From Microcoleus sp. CAWBG506 (GTDB lineage Bacteria > Cyanobacteriota > Cyanobacteriia > Cyanobacteriales > Microcoleaceae), in contig JAHREW010000006.1 in assembly GCA_020883125.1 (NCBI GenBank), positions 62,001 through 126,000 of the forward strand: 64,000 bases of DNA, read 5' to 3'. Of the stretch, positions 44,954 to 54,541 are shown in pieces (the first letter of the stretch is position 1; each line of letters begins with the position of its first letter). The position numbers were made by a program, and so were the translations under genes. The notes beneath the pieces were generated by a model. It was not told the origin of the DNA, ran no database searches, and saw only the letters and a list, made by a program, of their open reading frames with translations.

Positions 44954-47917
44954 TCAAGTGACAGCTACAGCCTCACCCAAAGGATGTTCCTGCAAAACAA
45001 CTTGCAGATATTTCCCAGTATAAGAACGAGGATTAGCCGCCACGTCCTCCGGCGTTCCAGCGACAATTATCTCACCTCCCTTATCTCCCCCTTCCGGCCC
45101 CAAATCGATCGCCCAATCGCAGCACCGAATCACATCCAAATTGTGTTCAATTACCAAAATAGAATTCCCCTTATCCACCAATCTTTGTAACACATTTAAC
45201 AAATGATGAACGTCATAGAACGACAAACCCGTCGTCGGTTCATCTATCAAATAAAGCGTCTTCCCAGTAGCGCGACGGGACAATTCCGTTGCCAATTTCA
45301 CCCGCTGTGCTTCGCCCCCAGAAAGGGTCGGTGCGGGCTGTCCCAACTGAATGTAACCCAAGCCAACATCAGCCAAAGTTTGCAGTCTAGCACCAGCCCT
45401 AGGAATGTTTTTAAACATTTCCAAAGCTTCCTCCACAGTCATGTTCAAAACATCAGAAATTGACTTGCCTTTATACTTCACTTGCAGGGTTTCCCGGTTG
45501 TAGCGCGCCCCTTTACAAACCTCACACTGGACGTAAACATCGGGCAGAAAATTCATCGAAATGACGTTAACACCTTGACCGCTGCAAGCTTCACACCTGC
45601 CTCCTTTGACGTTGAACGAAAACTGTCCGGCTTTGTAACCTCTGGTTTTAGCTTCAATGCTTTCTGCAAACAAGTCTCGAATCACATCAAAGACTCCCGT
45701 GTAAGTGGCGGGATTGGAACGCGGAGTACGACCGATGGGAGATTGATCGATGACAATTACCTTATCAACTACATCTTCTATGGAGCGTTCACCTTTGGTT
45801 TTCAGCGCGTCCATATCGGGTGGTAAAGGAACTTTTTTGGTGAGGTAGTGTTGTAAGGAAGGATACAGCAATTCATTGATTAATGTAGATTTTCCCGAAC
45901 CTGAAACTCCCGTAACACAGACAAGTTTTCCGAGGGGAATTTCTACATTAATATTTCTTAAATTATTGCGCCTTGCATTGGTGATGGAGAGGGATTTGCC
46001 ATTGCCTTTTCTCCTTTGGGCTGGGGTTTCAATTACTCGCTTTCCTGACAGATAAGCACCAGTTAAGGAGTCTTCAGCCGCTAGCAAGTCTGCTAAAGTT
46101 CCTTGGGATATGATTTTGCCACCGTGTACGCCGGCGCCCGGTCCGATATCCACAATGTGATCTGCCGATCGCATTGTTTCTTCATCATGCTCTACTACAA
46201 TCAAAGTATTGCCTAAATCTCGTAACTTTGTTAAAGTTTGCAGCAGTCGAAAATTGTCTCTTTGGTGCAAACCAATGCTGGGTTCGTCCAAAACATAAAG
46301 CACTCCGGTCAAACCGGAACCGATTTGAGTAGCTAGTCGAATTCGCTGGGCTTCCCCACCTGAAAGGGTCATTGCTGCGCGGTCTAAAGTCAAATAATCT
46401 AATCCGACATCAAGCAAAAATTGCAGTCTGGCTTTGATTTCTCTGAGGGCTAAATCGGATATTTGAAATTGCCGATCGCTCAATCCTAAATTATCTACTC
46501 GTTGCCGGCATTCCCGAATCGAAATACTGGTTAAATCTACAATGCCGTACTGTCCCAACCGCACTGAAAGTGCTTCGGGTTTCAAGCGTTTGCCTTGACA
46601 AACATGGCAATGTTTATCAACGCGATACTGTTCCAATTTCTGCTTAATCAAATCAGAACCAGTATCTTCATACTGGCGCTGCAACATGGCAATTACACCT
46701 TTAAAATCTCTTCTTAAATCGCTGGAATTGGGGTCGCGTTTCTTATTTTCTCTTGTTTGATTTTCCTCATTGCCATACAAAAGTACCCGCTGGTGTTCCG
46801 GCCTTAAACGATACCAAGGAATGTCAATATTAAATCCGCAAGCATCAGCAACACTGCAAAGTAAAGAGAGATAATAGGAATTATCTTTATCAGACCAAGG
46901 GGCGATCGCACAATAAATAGGCGCTTTCGCATCCGGCACCACCAACTCTGGCGCAAAGGTGCGTAAACTGCCCAAACCGTGACAGTTTGGACACGCACCA
47001 TAGGGCGAATTAAATGAAAATAACCGGGGCGACAGTTCTTCCATTACTGCGCCGTGTTCTGGGCACGCAAAGTTTTCGGAAAATACGATGGGGGGATTTG
47101 GTTCGGAATTTTCCTCTGCTGGTAACTCCTCTATGATGGCAATTCCTTCTGAATGACGCAGACAAGTCGAGAGAGAATCAACTAGACGTTCTTCTAAACC
47201 TGGTTTTTTAATTAACCTGTCAATAACTATTTCGATGTTGTGTGTTAGATTTTTATCTAATTCGATATTTTCCGAAAGTTCTAAAATCTCGCCGTTAACT
47301 TTGACCCGACTAAATCCTTCGGCGGCTAAACTGGATAATAATTTGCGGTGAGTGCCTTTTTTTCCGCGTACCACCGGTGCCAGAAGGTGAAAGCGAGTAC
47401 CGTCAGGAAGGGCCATGACGCGATCGCACATTTCATCAATTGTCTGTGGCGCAATGCAGCGATCGCAAATCGGACAGTGGGGTTCGCCAGCTCTGCCGTA
47501 GAGTAGTCTCAGGTAATCATAAATTTCTGTAACAGTGCCCACAGTCGATCGCGGGTTGTGGGAAGTGGACTTTTGGTCGATCGAGATAGCCGGACTCAAG
47601 CCCTCAATTGCGTCCACATCCGGCTTATCCAACTGTCCCAAAAACTGTCGCGCGTAGGCGCTGAGAGACTCCACGTAGCGGCGCTGTCCCTCGGCAAAAA
47701 TTGTATCGAAAGCCAGGGAAGACTTACCAGAACCGGAGACACCAGTAAACACGATCAGGCGATCGCGCGGCAGTTCCAAATCGACATTCTTGAGGTTGTG
47801 CTGTCTGGCACCGCGAACCCGAATCGTATTTTGGTTATGAGAGTTAGGAGTCGTCAGATTATGCCCGTTGAGGGATGCACTTGGCTGGCTGTTTGAGGTT
47901 TCGGGGCGTTGGGACAT
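44954..47917 (-). CDS. uvrA: Excinuclease ABC subunit A
   Basis: A 987-residue DNA damage-recognition ATPase of nucleotide excision repair. Two ABC modules are present: Walker A in [19 protein letters not shown] and [17 protein letters not shown]; signature motifs in [17 protein letters not shown] and [17 protein letters not shown]. Zinc-binding CxxC sets include [16 protein letters not shown] and CEACSGQG with CEVCKGAR. The length is typical. I see no obvious SOS box. It is convergent with nothing and stands alone on the minus strand. Confidence 0.99.
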   Translation of the reverse strand: MSQRPETSNSQPSASLNGHNLTTPNSHNQNTIRVRGARQHNLKNVDLELPRDRLIVFTGVSGSGKSSLAFDTIFAEGQRRYVESLSAYARQFLGQLDKPDVDAIEGLSPAISIDQKSTSHNPRSTVGTVTEIYDYLRLLYGRAGEPHCPICDRCIAPQTIDEMCDRVMALPDGTRFHLLAPVVRGKKGTHRKLLSSLAAEGFSRVKVNGEILELSENIELDKNLTHNIEIVIDRLIKKPGLEERLVDSLSTCLRHSEGIAIIEELPAEENSEPNPPIVFSENFACPEHGAVMEELSPRLFSFNSPYGACPNCHGLGSLRTFAPELVVPDAKAPIYCAIAPWSDKDNSYYLSLLCSVADACGFNIDIPWYRLRPEHQRVLLYGNEENQTRENKKRDPNSSDLRRDFKGVIAMLQRQYEDTGSDLIKQKLEQYRVDKHCHVCQGKRLKPEALSVRLGQYGIVDLTSISIRECRQRVDNLGLSDRQFQISDLALREIKARLQFLLDVGLDYLTLDRAAMTLSGGEAQRIRLATQIGSGLTGVLYVLDEPSIGLHQRDNFRLLQTLTKLRDLGNTLIVVEHDEETMRSADHIVDIGPGAGVHGGKIISQGTLADLLAAEDSLTGAYLSGKRVIETPAQRRKGNGKSLSITNARRNNLRNINVEIPLGKLVCVTGVSGSGKSTLINELLYPSLQHYLTKKVPLPPDMDALKTKGERSIEDVVDKVIVIDQSPIGRTPRSNPATYTGVFDVIRDLFAESIEAKTRGYKAGQFSFNVKGGRCEACSGQGVNVISMNFLPDVYVQCEVCKGARYNRETLQVKYKGKSISDVLNMTVEEALEMFKNIPRAGARLQTLADVGLGYIQLGQPAPTLSGGEAQRVKLATELSRRATGKTLYLIDEPTTGLSFYDVHHLLNVLQRLVDKGNSILVIEHNLDVIRCCDWAIDLGPEGGDKGGEIIVAGTPEDVAANPRSYTGKYLQVVLQEHPLGEAVAVT

Positions 47918-48224
47918 GGGAGTAGTGCAAAACAGTGCTTAACTATCTTAGCGCTGCCTTTGGAATAGCTGGCATCCAAACTCAAGAATATCAAATAATT
48001 GTCAAATAAGTTTCCGTCGCCCCGTGAAGCAAAACCTTGAATCTTGGATTTTTCAAATCCAGTTCCATATTCTGTACGAATCATGGTCAGCTTAGGGACG
48101 AATAAAAAATTATCCTTGGTCTTCCTAGGTGATATAAAATCCTCTCTTCTCTTCCTTCGCGTCCTTAGCGCCTTCGCGGTTAAATCATTCCGATACAACC
48201 GGAATTGATAGGAGATGCTGGGAA
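47918..48224. other. Intergenic, extragenic repeat
   Basis: 307 bp with the word CGCGTCCTTAGCGCCTTCGC at about 48158, a repeat type common between cyanobacterial genes. A related word (CTGCGCCCTCTGCGCCCT) occurs at about 61575. No gene is seen. Confidence 0.6.
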
Positions 48225-48851
48225 CTATGGCACGCCAATAAATTTATGAATTTGCAAAGATAACCTGTAACGAGGATTTTGTTTTAGCAATTCCAATATA
48301 ATCGGAATAGCTGCATCTTTAGAGTTCCATTCCGGTTGTAAAAAAACGGGAACATCTACATTGCTTCCCAAATATTTGTGATATAATTCAACTTCTTTGC
48401 CAGTGCTAACCACCAATTTAATTTCATTAGCTCTACTCCAAAAAAGCTCTTGTACCGGATATTTAGGACTGACGTGTTCTTTAGGAGAAAGAGTAATCCA
48501 AGCCTGGGGTGAAACATCTAGCCAGTAAGCACCAGAAGTTTCAATACTCACTTGCTTATCGGCTGCTAACAAAGCTTGTACTAACTGAGGTAAATCCCGG
48601 TGAATGAAAGGCTCACCGCCAGTGATTACAACTCTTTTTGACTGCAACTGAGCGAGCAATTGGGCGATCGACTGCGACACCGCAGGCAAACCTTTGCCAC
48701 CATTGGAGTAACCAGTATCGCACCAAGGACACCTCACAGGGCAACCAGCCAATCTGATAAAATCAACTAAAGTCCCCGTCCAGTATCCCTCGCCTTGAAC
48801 GGTAGACTGAAAAGTTTCGTGAATTGGCAATTTTACTTGTAAATTAGACAC
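48225..48851 (-). CDS. queE: 7-carboxy-7-deazaguanine synthase QueE
   Basis: A 208-residue radical-SAM enzyme of queuosine/7-deazaguanine synthesis. The N-terminal motif PIHETFQSTVQGEGYWTGT matches QueE, and the cluster-binding cysteines are in LAGCPVRCPWCDTGY. VVITGGEPFIHRDLPQLVQAL is the SAM-contact region, and the C-terminal LSLQIHKFIGVP is family-typical. No other queuosine gene is in the window. Confidence 0.96.
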   Translation of the reverse strand: MSNLQVKLPIHETFQSTVQGEGYWTGTLVDFIRLAGCPVRCPWCDTGYSNGGKGLPAVSQSIAQLLAQLQSKRVVITGGEPFIHRDLPQLVQALLAADKQVSIETSGAYWLDVSPQAWITLSPKEHVSPKYPVQELFWSRANEIKLVVSTGKEVELYHKYLGSNVDVPVFLQPEWNSKDAAIPIILELLKQNPRYRLSLQIHKFIGVP

Positions 48852-48944
48852 CAGAATTTCTGCCTCAAACCAATTAATTATGTTATTTAAATATAGTAGT
48901 TAACTACCAGAAGCTGACCGATAGGGCGGTACAGCGGTGGTAGT

Positions 48945-49640
48945 TCAATTCTTTTGAGGTTCCATCATCGTAGCCCAGCGGCGTTTCAATGCCAAAGTCA
49001 GTCCATCAGCAATCGGGACAACACTGAGAGTTACTCTGGGATCGTTACGCAATTTGTCGTTGAAAGTACGAAGGGCTAGGGTACTTTGGTCTTGTACTTG
49101 AGGATCTGCCACTCGTCCAGACCACAGAACATTGTCAATTACAATTAAACCGCCATTGCGTACCAGTTGGAGCGATCGCTCAAAATAACCCTCATAATTT
49201 TCTTTATCCGCATCAATGAAAGCAAAATCAAAAGTTCCTGTTTGTCCTTTGGCGATGAGCTTATCGAGAGTATGAATTGCCGGCCCCAAGTGCAAAGCAA
49301 TCTTATGGGCGACACCCGCTGCGGCCCAATAGCGACGCGCGATCGCAGTATATTCTTCACTGACATCGCAAGCAACAATTCTCCCGTTTGAAGGCAGTGC
49401 TAAAGCTACGCACAGGGAGCTATATCCCGTAAACACCCCAATTTCTAAGGTTTTTGTCGCTCCCATGAGTTGCACCAGCATCTCCATAAACTGACCTTGT
49501 TCAGGAGCGATTTGCATCATACCCATAGGGTGTTTAGCAGTTTCTTCTCGCAGTTGCTGAAGAATATCTGGCTCCCGCAGGGAAATAGATAATAGATAAT
49601 CGTAAAGTTTATTTTCTAGACCAAGAGTTGAGTTCGCCAT
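48945..49640 (-). CDS. SAM-dependent O-methyltransferase (CCoAOMT-like)
   Basis: A 231-residue enzyme, taking the ATG at 49640 (MANSTLGLENKLYDYLL). A longer open frame to 49787 lacks family similarity. Motifs of the class I cation-dependent O-methyltransferases are clear: TLEIGVFTGYSSLCVALAL, IVACDVSEEYTAIARRYW, FDFAFIDADKENYEGYFE (metal-binding Asp) and LIVIDNVLWSGRVADP. The substrate is a catechol-like or other hydroxyl compound in characterised relatives; here it is unknown. It is distinct from the shorter methyltransferase at 17324. Confidence 0.92.
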   Translation of the reverse strand: MANSTLGLENKLYDYLLSISLREPDILQQLREETAKHPMGMMQIAPEQGQFMEMLVQLMGATKTLEIGVFTGYSSLCVALALPSNGRIVACDVSEEYTAIARRYWAAAGVAHKIALHLGPAIHTLDKLIAKGQTGTFDFAFIDADKENYEGYFERSLQLVRNGGLIVIDNVLWSGRVADPQVQDQSTLALRTFNDKLRNDPRVTLSVVPIADGLTLALKRRWATMMEPQKN

Positions 49641-49883
49641 TGGTTTGTCCTTGCTGCTGACTGTTGATTTTAAGTAGTAGACGCGCAGATATTTAGATGA
49701 AGACGCTAGAGTCAATTGTAGATGCTGTGCGTCCAGGACTGAGTTAGAGACACGGAACTGGCTGAACGCGCGATGATCGTCATCCAAATCAGTTTATCTC
49801 AGCCCTAGCTGATTCTGCTGCTATCTGAGACTTGTCCAAAAAAACAGTCAAGAACAGGCTGTGTAGGTGTGTACCAGAGGAAT

Positions 49884-49983
49884 TAGGAAGCTTTCCTAAC
49901 TGTCACACCCTTTTTACATACCAAAATCCTGAAAGCATTGGGTTTCCATGTAGTTGAATAGGAAGCTTTCCTAACTGTCACAC
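49884..49983. repeat. Two identical 25-base hairpin-containing repeats 75 bp apart
   Basis: TAGGAAGCTTTCCTA (6-bp stem, 3-base loop) followed by ACTGTCACAC occurs at 49884-49908 and again at 49959-49983, with no mismatch in 25 bases. They lie 64 and 139 bases upstream of the next gene. The rest of the interval 49641-50046 shows no gene. Confidence 0.9.
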
Positions 49984-50046
49984 TCTTTTCACCTATTCCT
50001 GCAAACCCGCACACAATCAAACAAACATTCCGCAAAGGCGATCGCA

Positions 50047-50817
50047 ATGTATTACACTTTCGCAGGTTTTGGTGCTAGCACAGGTATATTTTTACTATTA
50101 GTTTTTGCCATTCTGCAATGGTTGCACATCCCCGCCGGCAGCTTCATTGATTGGGTAATTGCCATTGCTATTTTTGAATGGCTATTGTTGATAGTTACAG
50201 TTCCGTGGAATATTCATTTTGAAGCTAAAGAAGTTTTAGCGCAAGCCACAGAATCAACGGCAAAAGGCATCGTAGTTGACGATAAACAAGTCAAATACGT
50301 TACTGTATTAGTTAGTCGATCGCTCCTGGTGGCCATCGGACTGCACTTGTTGAGTGCGATCGCCCTGTACGCCCTTGCAGCCACGGGAATTAGCGCCATT
50401 GGCTATCTCAGTTCCGGTGCTGCACTGCTGTTAACTATATTGCGTCCAGCGATTAGAGGTTATCAATATTTAGCAGCGCGGCTGACAATGATTCGCCGTC
50501 AATTTTTGCACCCCCGCGAAGACATTCTCGAACTCCGCAGCCGATTCGCCAACTTAGAATCTACCATTAAAAATTTACAAGCTCAATTAAACTCTGACGA
50601 TCCGAATTCTTGGGTAGCTATCCAAGAGGGAAAGCAGGAAGCTACCAGAAGAGACTTAACTCGACTAGCAGCATCTCTCCAAAACTTGACGGCTACCAAT
50701 GAGGCCGAACATACTAAACTGGCAAGAGATGCAGAAAGTGCGATCGCGCAACTCACCGATGACGGAAAAATCCTCAACCACGTCCGCGAAATCATCAGAT
50801 TCTTCAAAGAAGCGTAA
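50047..50817 (+). CDS. Integral membrane protein with C-terminal coiled coil
   Basis: A 256-residue protein of unknown function. Hydrophobic segments at about residues 8-25, 34-54, 92-112 and 117-137 suggest four membrane spans. The remaining 115 residues are a charged helical region with heptad character (LELRSRFANLESTIKNLQAQ, TKLARDAESAIAQL), likely cytoplasmic. I recognise no enzyme motif. The paired hairpin repeats just upstream may control it. It is a single-gene unit. Confidence 0.75.
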   Translation: MYYTFAGFGASTGIFLLLVFAILQWLHIPAGSFIDWVIAIAIFEWLLLIVTVPWNIHFEAKEVLAQATESTAKGIVVDDKQVKYVTVLVSRSLLVAIGLHLLSAIALYALAATGISAIGYLSSGAALLLTILRPAIRGYQYLAARLTMIRRQFLHPREDILELRSRFANLESTIKNLQAQLNSDDPNSWVAIQEGKQEATRRDLTRLAASLQNLTATNEAEHTKLARDAESAIAQLTDDGKILNHVREIIRFFKEA

Positions 50818-50864
50818 ACTTATGAGCGCTAGCTATTCCATTCCCCATAGGTATCAACTTAAGA

Positions 50865-51098
50865 CTAAAACCCTTGAGAAATCTGGTTCAGTTGTGAGCG
50901 ATGCAGTCGAATAAAATCACCTCGATTGAGAGTCAAAACTGCTCGCTCATTACTCACTGCAAAAGCCAATACATCCTCATCAGGAATTCCTAATCCTGCG
51001 TTTCCGGCTTCTTGAACTGTTAAAACATCGTGACCTAAAGGTCGAATAAACTCAACTACTGGCAACGGATACTGTTCGTCTGCATAAATTCGTGCCAT
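50865..51098 (-). CDS. DUF5615 PIN-like protein, C-terminally shortened
   Basis: A 77-residue protein with MARIYADEQYPLPVVEFIRP, LGHDVLTVQEAGNAGLGIPD and ERAVLTLNRGDFIRLH, the conserved core of DUF5615 PIN-like proteins. Compared with the intact paralogue at 51530 (113 residues) it ends after RLHRSQLNQ and lacks the last 40 residues, where that copy has ITCTNDRNWERLASRID. The PIN-like acidic residues Asp7 and Glu8 remain, but a complete fold is unlikely. It follows a frameshifted DUF433 gene. Confidence 0.75.
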   Translation of the reverse strand: MARIYADEQYPLPVVEFIRPLGHDVLTVQEAGNAGLGIPDEDVLAFAVSNERAVLTLNRGDFIRLHRSQLNQISQGF

Positions 51099-51439
51099 GT
51101 TTTAGGCTTCCTCATTTTCTTTAATTGCTTGTTCAATTTCTTCTGGGTAAGCATTGACTCATAAGCCCAAGCATTTACTAAGTCAGCAGCAGTTAAATGG
51201 GGATAGCACTTAAAGAGTTCAGCATCACTGCATCCGAGACGGCGATACCCGACAAGTACCCAAACTTGTATGCGAGTATTGCCAACACAGGCATCGCCGC
51301 CACAGACACCAGGAGTCTTTTTAATGCCTAGGGAACCGTTGGTTAAAGTTTTAAGTAAAACTTCTAAAATCGCTGCTTTATCGGCTGAATTTAAGGATGC
51401 TAGCTTGACTTTTAATTCGGTTATTGTCACAGTTAACAC
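51056..51439 (-). pseudogene. DUF433 protein, C-terminus frameshifted
   Basis: The frame gives a normal DUF433 body (GVCGGDACVGNTRIQVWVLV, SDAELFKCYPHLTAADLVNA) up to NAWAY. It then continues with an unrelated basic tail into the downstream gene. Another frame gives NAYPEEIEQAIKENEEA and a stop at 51102-51104, matching the intact paralogue's ending. GAGTC stands where three bases are expected, so a 2-base insertion (about 51155-51165) fits. The antitoxin's C-terminus, which in this type should contact the toxin, is altered. Confidence 0.8.
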
Positions 51440-51529
51440 CTCGTTTTTTCAGGAAAGTATGCTTAATATTTTAGCTGAAATCGGGTTGTGGCAATTCACG
51501 CTAGAGATAGCTACGCTTCACGGCTTTTT

Positions 51530-51871
51530 TCAGTTTTGGGGACGTACCACCCGAATCAATCTACCGCTCAATGTTTCTTCAGCAGAAATAGCATCATCGA
51601 TACGTGATGCCAATCTTTCCCAATTGCGATCGTTAGTGCAAGTAATAATACCAGAATGATTTGGTTGCAAGCGATGCAGTCGGATGAAATCTTGCCGATT
51701 CAATGTTAACACAGCTCGCTCATCACTCGTTGCAAATGCTAAGACGAGATCGTCAGGAATTTTAAGTCCTGCATTTCCGGCTTCTTGAACAGTTAAAACA
51801 TCGTGACCGAGAGTTCGGAGGATTTTTACAACAGCTATTGGGTATTGCTCATCTGAATATAAGCGCGCCAT
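51530..51871 (-). CDS. DUF5615 PIN-like protein, intact copy
   Basis: A 113-residue putative toxin with the core LYSDEQYPIAVVKILRTLGH, DVLTVQEAGNAGLKIPDDLV, LTLNRQDFIRLHR and the C-terminal part GIITCTNDRNWERLASRID. The start is 3 bp after the DUF433 stop. PIN-like nucleases of this group are paired with DUF433 proteins; ribonuclease activity is inferred. It is a close paralogue of the shortened copy at 50865. Confidence 0.85.
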   Translation of the reverse strand: MARLYSDEQYPIAVVKILRTLGHDVLTVQEAGNAGLKIPDDLVLAFATSDERAVLTLNRQDFIRLHRLQPNHSGIITCTNDRNWERLASRIDDAISAEETLSGRLIRVVRPQN

Positions 51872-51874
51872 GTT

Positions 51875-52201
51875 TTAAGCTTCCTCATTTTCTCGGATTG
51901 CTAGTTCAATTTCATCAGCATATGCCTCAGCATAAGCCCAGGTATTTGCTAAATCTGCTGCACCAATAGTGGGATAATTTTCTAGTAAATCGGCTTCACT
52001 GTATCCGAGACGACGAGCTTCAATCATTACCCAAACAGGAATGCGAGTCCCAGCAATGCAAGCCCTACCCCCGCACACGCCCGGAGTTTTTTCTATTCCT
52101 TGCCAAGTATTGCTTAAACTTTGAACTAATAGCTGTATGGCTTTAGTTTTTTCACTGGGAGTTAAGGCAAGGAGTTGTTTTTCTAATTCTTTCAGTGTCA
52201 T
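51875..52201 (-). CDS. DUF433 protein, intact copy
   Basis: A 108-residue putative antitoxin: MTLKELEKQLLALTPSEKTK at the N-terminus, then TPGVCGGRACIAGTRIPVWV with the DUF433 helix-turn-helix (EADLLENYPTIGAADLANTW), and an acidic tail (EIELAIRENEEA). It is coupled to the DUF5615 gene by a 3-bp gap. It serves as the reference for the frameshifted paralogue at 51056. Confidence 0.88.
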   Translation of the reverse strand: MTLKELEKQLLALTPSEKTKAIQLLVQSLSNTWQGIEKTPGVCGGRACIAGTRIPVWVMIEARRLGYSEADLLENYPTIGAADLANTWAYAEAYADEIELAIRENEEA

Positions 52202-52264
52202 TGTTTGCTATTCCATTTTTATCAAATGACATCAAATCCGGTTAAAGTAACCGGTTAAAGGTGA

Positions 52265-52321
52265 GGACACGGCAGTGCCGTGTCCCTACAGTTCTGGTAG
52301 GGACACGGCACTGCCGTGTCC
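52265..52321. repeat. Two 21-base palindromes GGACACGGCAGTGCCGTGTCC
   Basis: One palindrome at 52265-52285 and a second at 52301-52321, differing only in the central base pair, separated by 15 bases. Related copies lie at 54708-54790. The rest of 52202-52670 holds no gene that I recognise; a 82-codon minus-strand frame (52365-52613) has no family signature. Confidence 0.9.
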
Positions 52322-52670
52322 TTACAAATATGTGCAATCAACCAGATTTAATGTGATATCTTAGCTAAATTATAGCGACTAGCCGCATCGCGTCCTTGAA
52401 ATCGGGAGTTTTCGACAGACTTTCCTCCGCCGTAGCAGTAGGGCCGCACCAAATCAAAAACCATTGCTTTTTCGCGTGCGGTATGGAAGTGCGATGCTTG
52501 CGGCTAGCGCGATCGTGTTTCTCGATGCCAATACAGCACAACAGTTTCAAATTAAAGTATAATTCTTTCAAGGAATGTCGTGCTAACCTCCTACCTGGAA
52601 AGCAACACATCACTGTTGTAGAAAAACCTGTCCTTGATTCCCTTCCTGCCTAAAACTACCAGTAAAAGCA

Positions 52671-53639
52671 ATGAAATCTCGGTCTTGCTTGCTAATTCTT
52701 ACCCTTCTCGCAGTCTCTTTAACAAGTTGCGGACAGCAGAAGTCATCTCAAGAAATTGCCGAAACAGTTAAAAATAGCATCGTGCTGATTTCCTACCAAA
52801 ATGAACGCGGGCATGGTACGGGCTTTATTGTACCTGGCCCAACAGGAGTTTGCACGGTTCTCACGGCACGTCATGTGGTGGAAGGGCGCAGTTTGAATCT
52901 GCGAACTAATGACGAAAAATCTTGGAAAACTCAAAGCATCCAACTAAGTCCCAGTGTAGATTTAGCAGTGGTGACGTTTAAGCCTATCGGGGAAAAATGT
53001 CCTTATCCGAGTCTCGATTTTGGCAATTCTGATAGCGTGAAAGTGGGAGATAAAATTTATATTCAAGGGTTTCCAGATCAAATTGGAGGCAGCAAATTAG
53101 GGCCGCAATTTGTGCAAGGTTATGTATCAAGGTTGGATATATTGGAACAGGGTTATGGGATTTCCTATGATGCTTCTACTTTTGGTGGCATGAGTGGCGG
53201 GCCTGTTTTAGATTTCAGCGGTAAAGTGGTTGCTGTTCACGGAAAGACGGAAACTCAAATTGTTGCGGATTTGCAGAGTCAGCAAGCAAGTTTATCTCCG
53301 CAACAGCAAGCGGCGCTACAACAAGCGGCGGTCAGAGTTGCAGGAGGGGTACAAATTAATACGTTTCGGTGGGGAATTCCTCTTAGAAATTATCTAGAAT
53401 TTTTTAATACAAATAATTTAATTCTAGACCACCTCCCTCCAACAATGCGAGCAGATGCTTTTCTTTATATTTGGTTATCGTTTGAAGGTGTTTTGGACGT
53501 GTTGTTTTTTGTTGGATGGATATTGATGTGGGTCTTTTGTGGTTGTGTTGTGGTGGTAGTTTTTTGTGAGGATATTTTGCGGCAGAATGGGTTGATAGAG
53601 AAGGTCACTAAGGTCATCGATTGGTTTAAAGAATTGTAA
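52671..53639 (+). CDS. Lipoprotein trypsin-like serine protease with C-terminal membrane segment
   Basis: A 322-residue protein. The N-terminus is a lipoprotein signal with lipobox LTSC (Cys20), so it is anchored at the outer face of a membrane. The S1C/HtrA-like triad is visible: His in VLTARHVVEGR (about 67), Asp in SPSVDLAVVTF (about 97) and Ser in FGGMSGGPVLDFSG (about 177). No PDZ domain follows. Instead residues about 205-225 are Gln/Ala-rich, and residues about 260-305 are strongly hydrophobic (VLFFVGWILMWVFCGCVVVV), giving a second anchor. The combination is unusual for the family. The substrate is unknown. Confidence 0.87.
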   Translation: MKSRSCLLILTLLAVSLTSCGQQKSSQEIAETVKNSIVLISYQNERGHGTGFIVPGPTGVCTVLTARHVVEGRSLNLRTNDEKSWKTQSIQLSPSVDLAVVTFKPIGEKCPYPSLDFGNSDSVKVGDKIYIQGFPDQIGGSKLGPQFVQGYVSRLDILEQGYGISYDASTFGGMSGGPVLDFSGKVVAVHGKTETQIVADLQSQQASLSPQQQAALQQAAVRVAGGVQINTFRWGIPLRNYLEFFNTNNLILDHLPPTMRADAFLYIWLSFEGVLDVLFFVGWILMWVFCGCVVVVVFCEDILRQNGLIEKVTKVIDWFKEL

Positions 53640-53923
53640 CCTATAAAAGCTTAAAGTTTTTATTAATAATCGTCAGATTAGCAAAATCTAGGAAGTCATG
53701 CGGTATCTGGGTTTATGATACCTGGCACTGTGACTTACCAGTAAGGATGCTACCTGCGATTTGAGGGTTATAACAATTAGCCAAAACGAACTTTTCAATC
53801 AATCAGGACTTACGCACTCCCACCAAAGAAACCGGGTTTTTTCCTAATCAGCGGGATGTAACGAAGTATTTTCGCAAAAAACCCGGTTTCTGAGCCCATG
53901 CGGTAATTCCTATAAGTTTAATA
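53640..53923. repeat. Intergenic with AACCGGGTTT palindromic repeat
   Basis: GAAACCGGGTTTTTT (about 53829) and AAAAAACCCGGTTTCT (about 53876) form a long imperfect inverted repeat, a member of the family seen at 27.3 kb. No gene is seen. Confidence 0.8.
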
Positions 53924-54541
53924 TCACTTAGCAGAATTAGAACCAGCAATCCGATCCTCTTCAGCCAAAAAAGGAGTTAAATCAATCTCTGGCGAGGCCT
54001 GAGAAAACTTAGAAGTTGCCAACTTACCCTCGCTATTTTGATAAACAGCATTACCACCATTCAACAAATTTTCAGTCATATCTCGCATTGCGTTATAAGC
54101 CTCAGTATCGCTACCGGGCTTCAACGTCACCAACAGCGGACAACCCTCGCCACTAAACTTAGTTTTAGCACAAATCACATATTGATTCGGCGTCTTAGGC
54201 TCGTCTCTATAAGCTAACCGAATCAAACCATCTTTGCGATAACTGTTCAAGCTTTCAGAAATTATTTGGCAGCGTCTTACAGGCGTATAATCACCGCCTA
54301 AAGTTGTGACCATTTTCAGCCAAGGTTGTTGACCTTTATCGTGACGGTACATCACAGTCCAAACATCACCACCCCGCTGAGTATCTGGCTGAAGTTGGCA
54401 GGAAAAACGAGCATTTTGTCCAACCAACAGGGGCGGCCAACCTTGAACAATAGCAATTCCCGCACCGCCAACAGCCGCAAACAAACCTAGTACAGCGACA
54501 GTCAGGTTTGCGACGTTCCAAAACTTTCCCCCATTAGTCAC
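53924..54541 (-). CDS. COP23-domain protein
   Basis: A 205-residue protein with an N-terminal hydrophobic segment (about 10-32) that acts as signal or anchor. The COP23 (circadian oscillating protein 23) pattern follows: FSCQLQPDTQRGGDVWTVMY, VRRCQIISESLNSYRKDGLI and NQYVICAKTKFSGEGCPLLV. Four Cys could form two disulfides. COP23 was described as a membrane-associated protein with circadian abundance in a Cyanothece/Synechococcus strain; the molecular role is unknown. Confidence 0.85.
   Translation of the reverse strand: MTNGGKFWNVANLTVAVLGLFAAVGGAGIAIVQGWPPLLVGQNARFSCQLQPDTQRGGDVWTVMYRHDKGQQPWLKMVTTLGGDYTPVRRCQIISESLNSYRKDGLIRLAYRDEPKTPNQYVICAKTKFSGEGCPLLVTLKPGSDTEAYNAMRDMTENLLNGGNAVYQNSEGKLATSKFSQASPEIDLTPFLAEEDRIAGSNSAK

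Noticed and set aside
52365-52613. 82-codon minus-strand frame
   Set aside because: No recognisable domain, no ribosome site, and it lies next to palindromic repeats.
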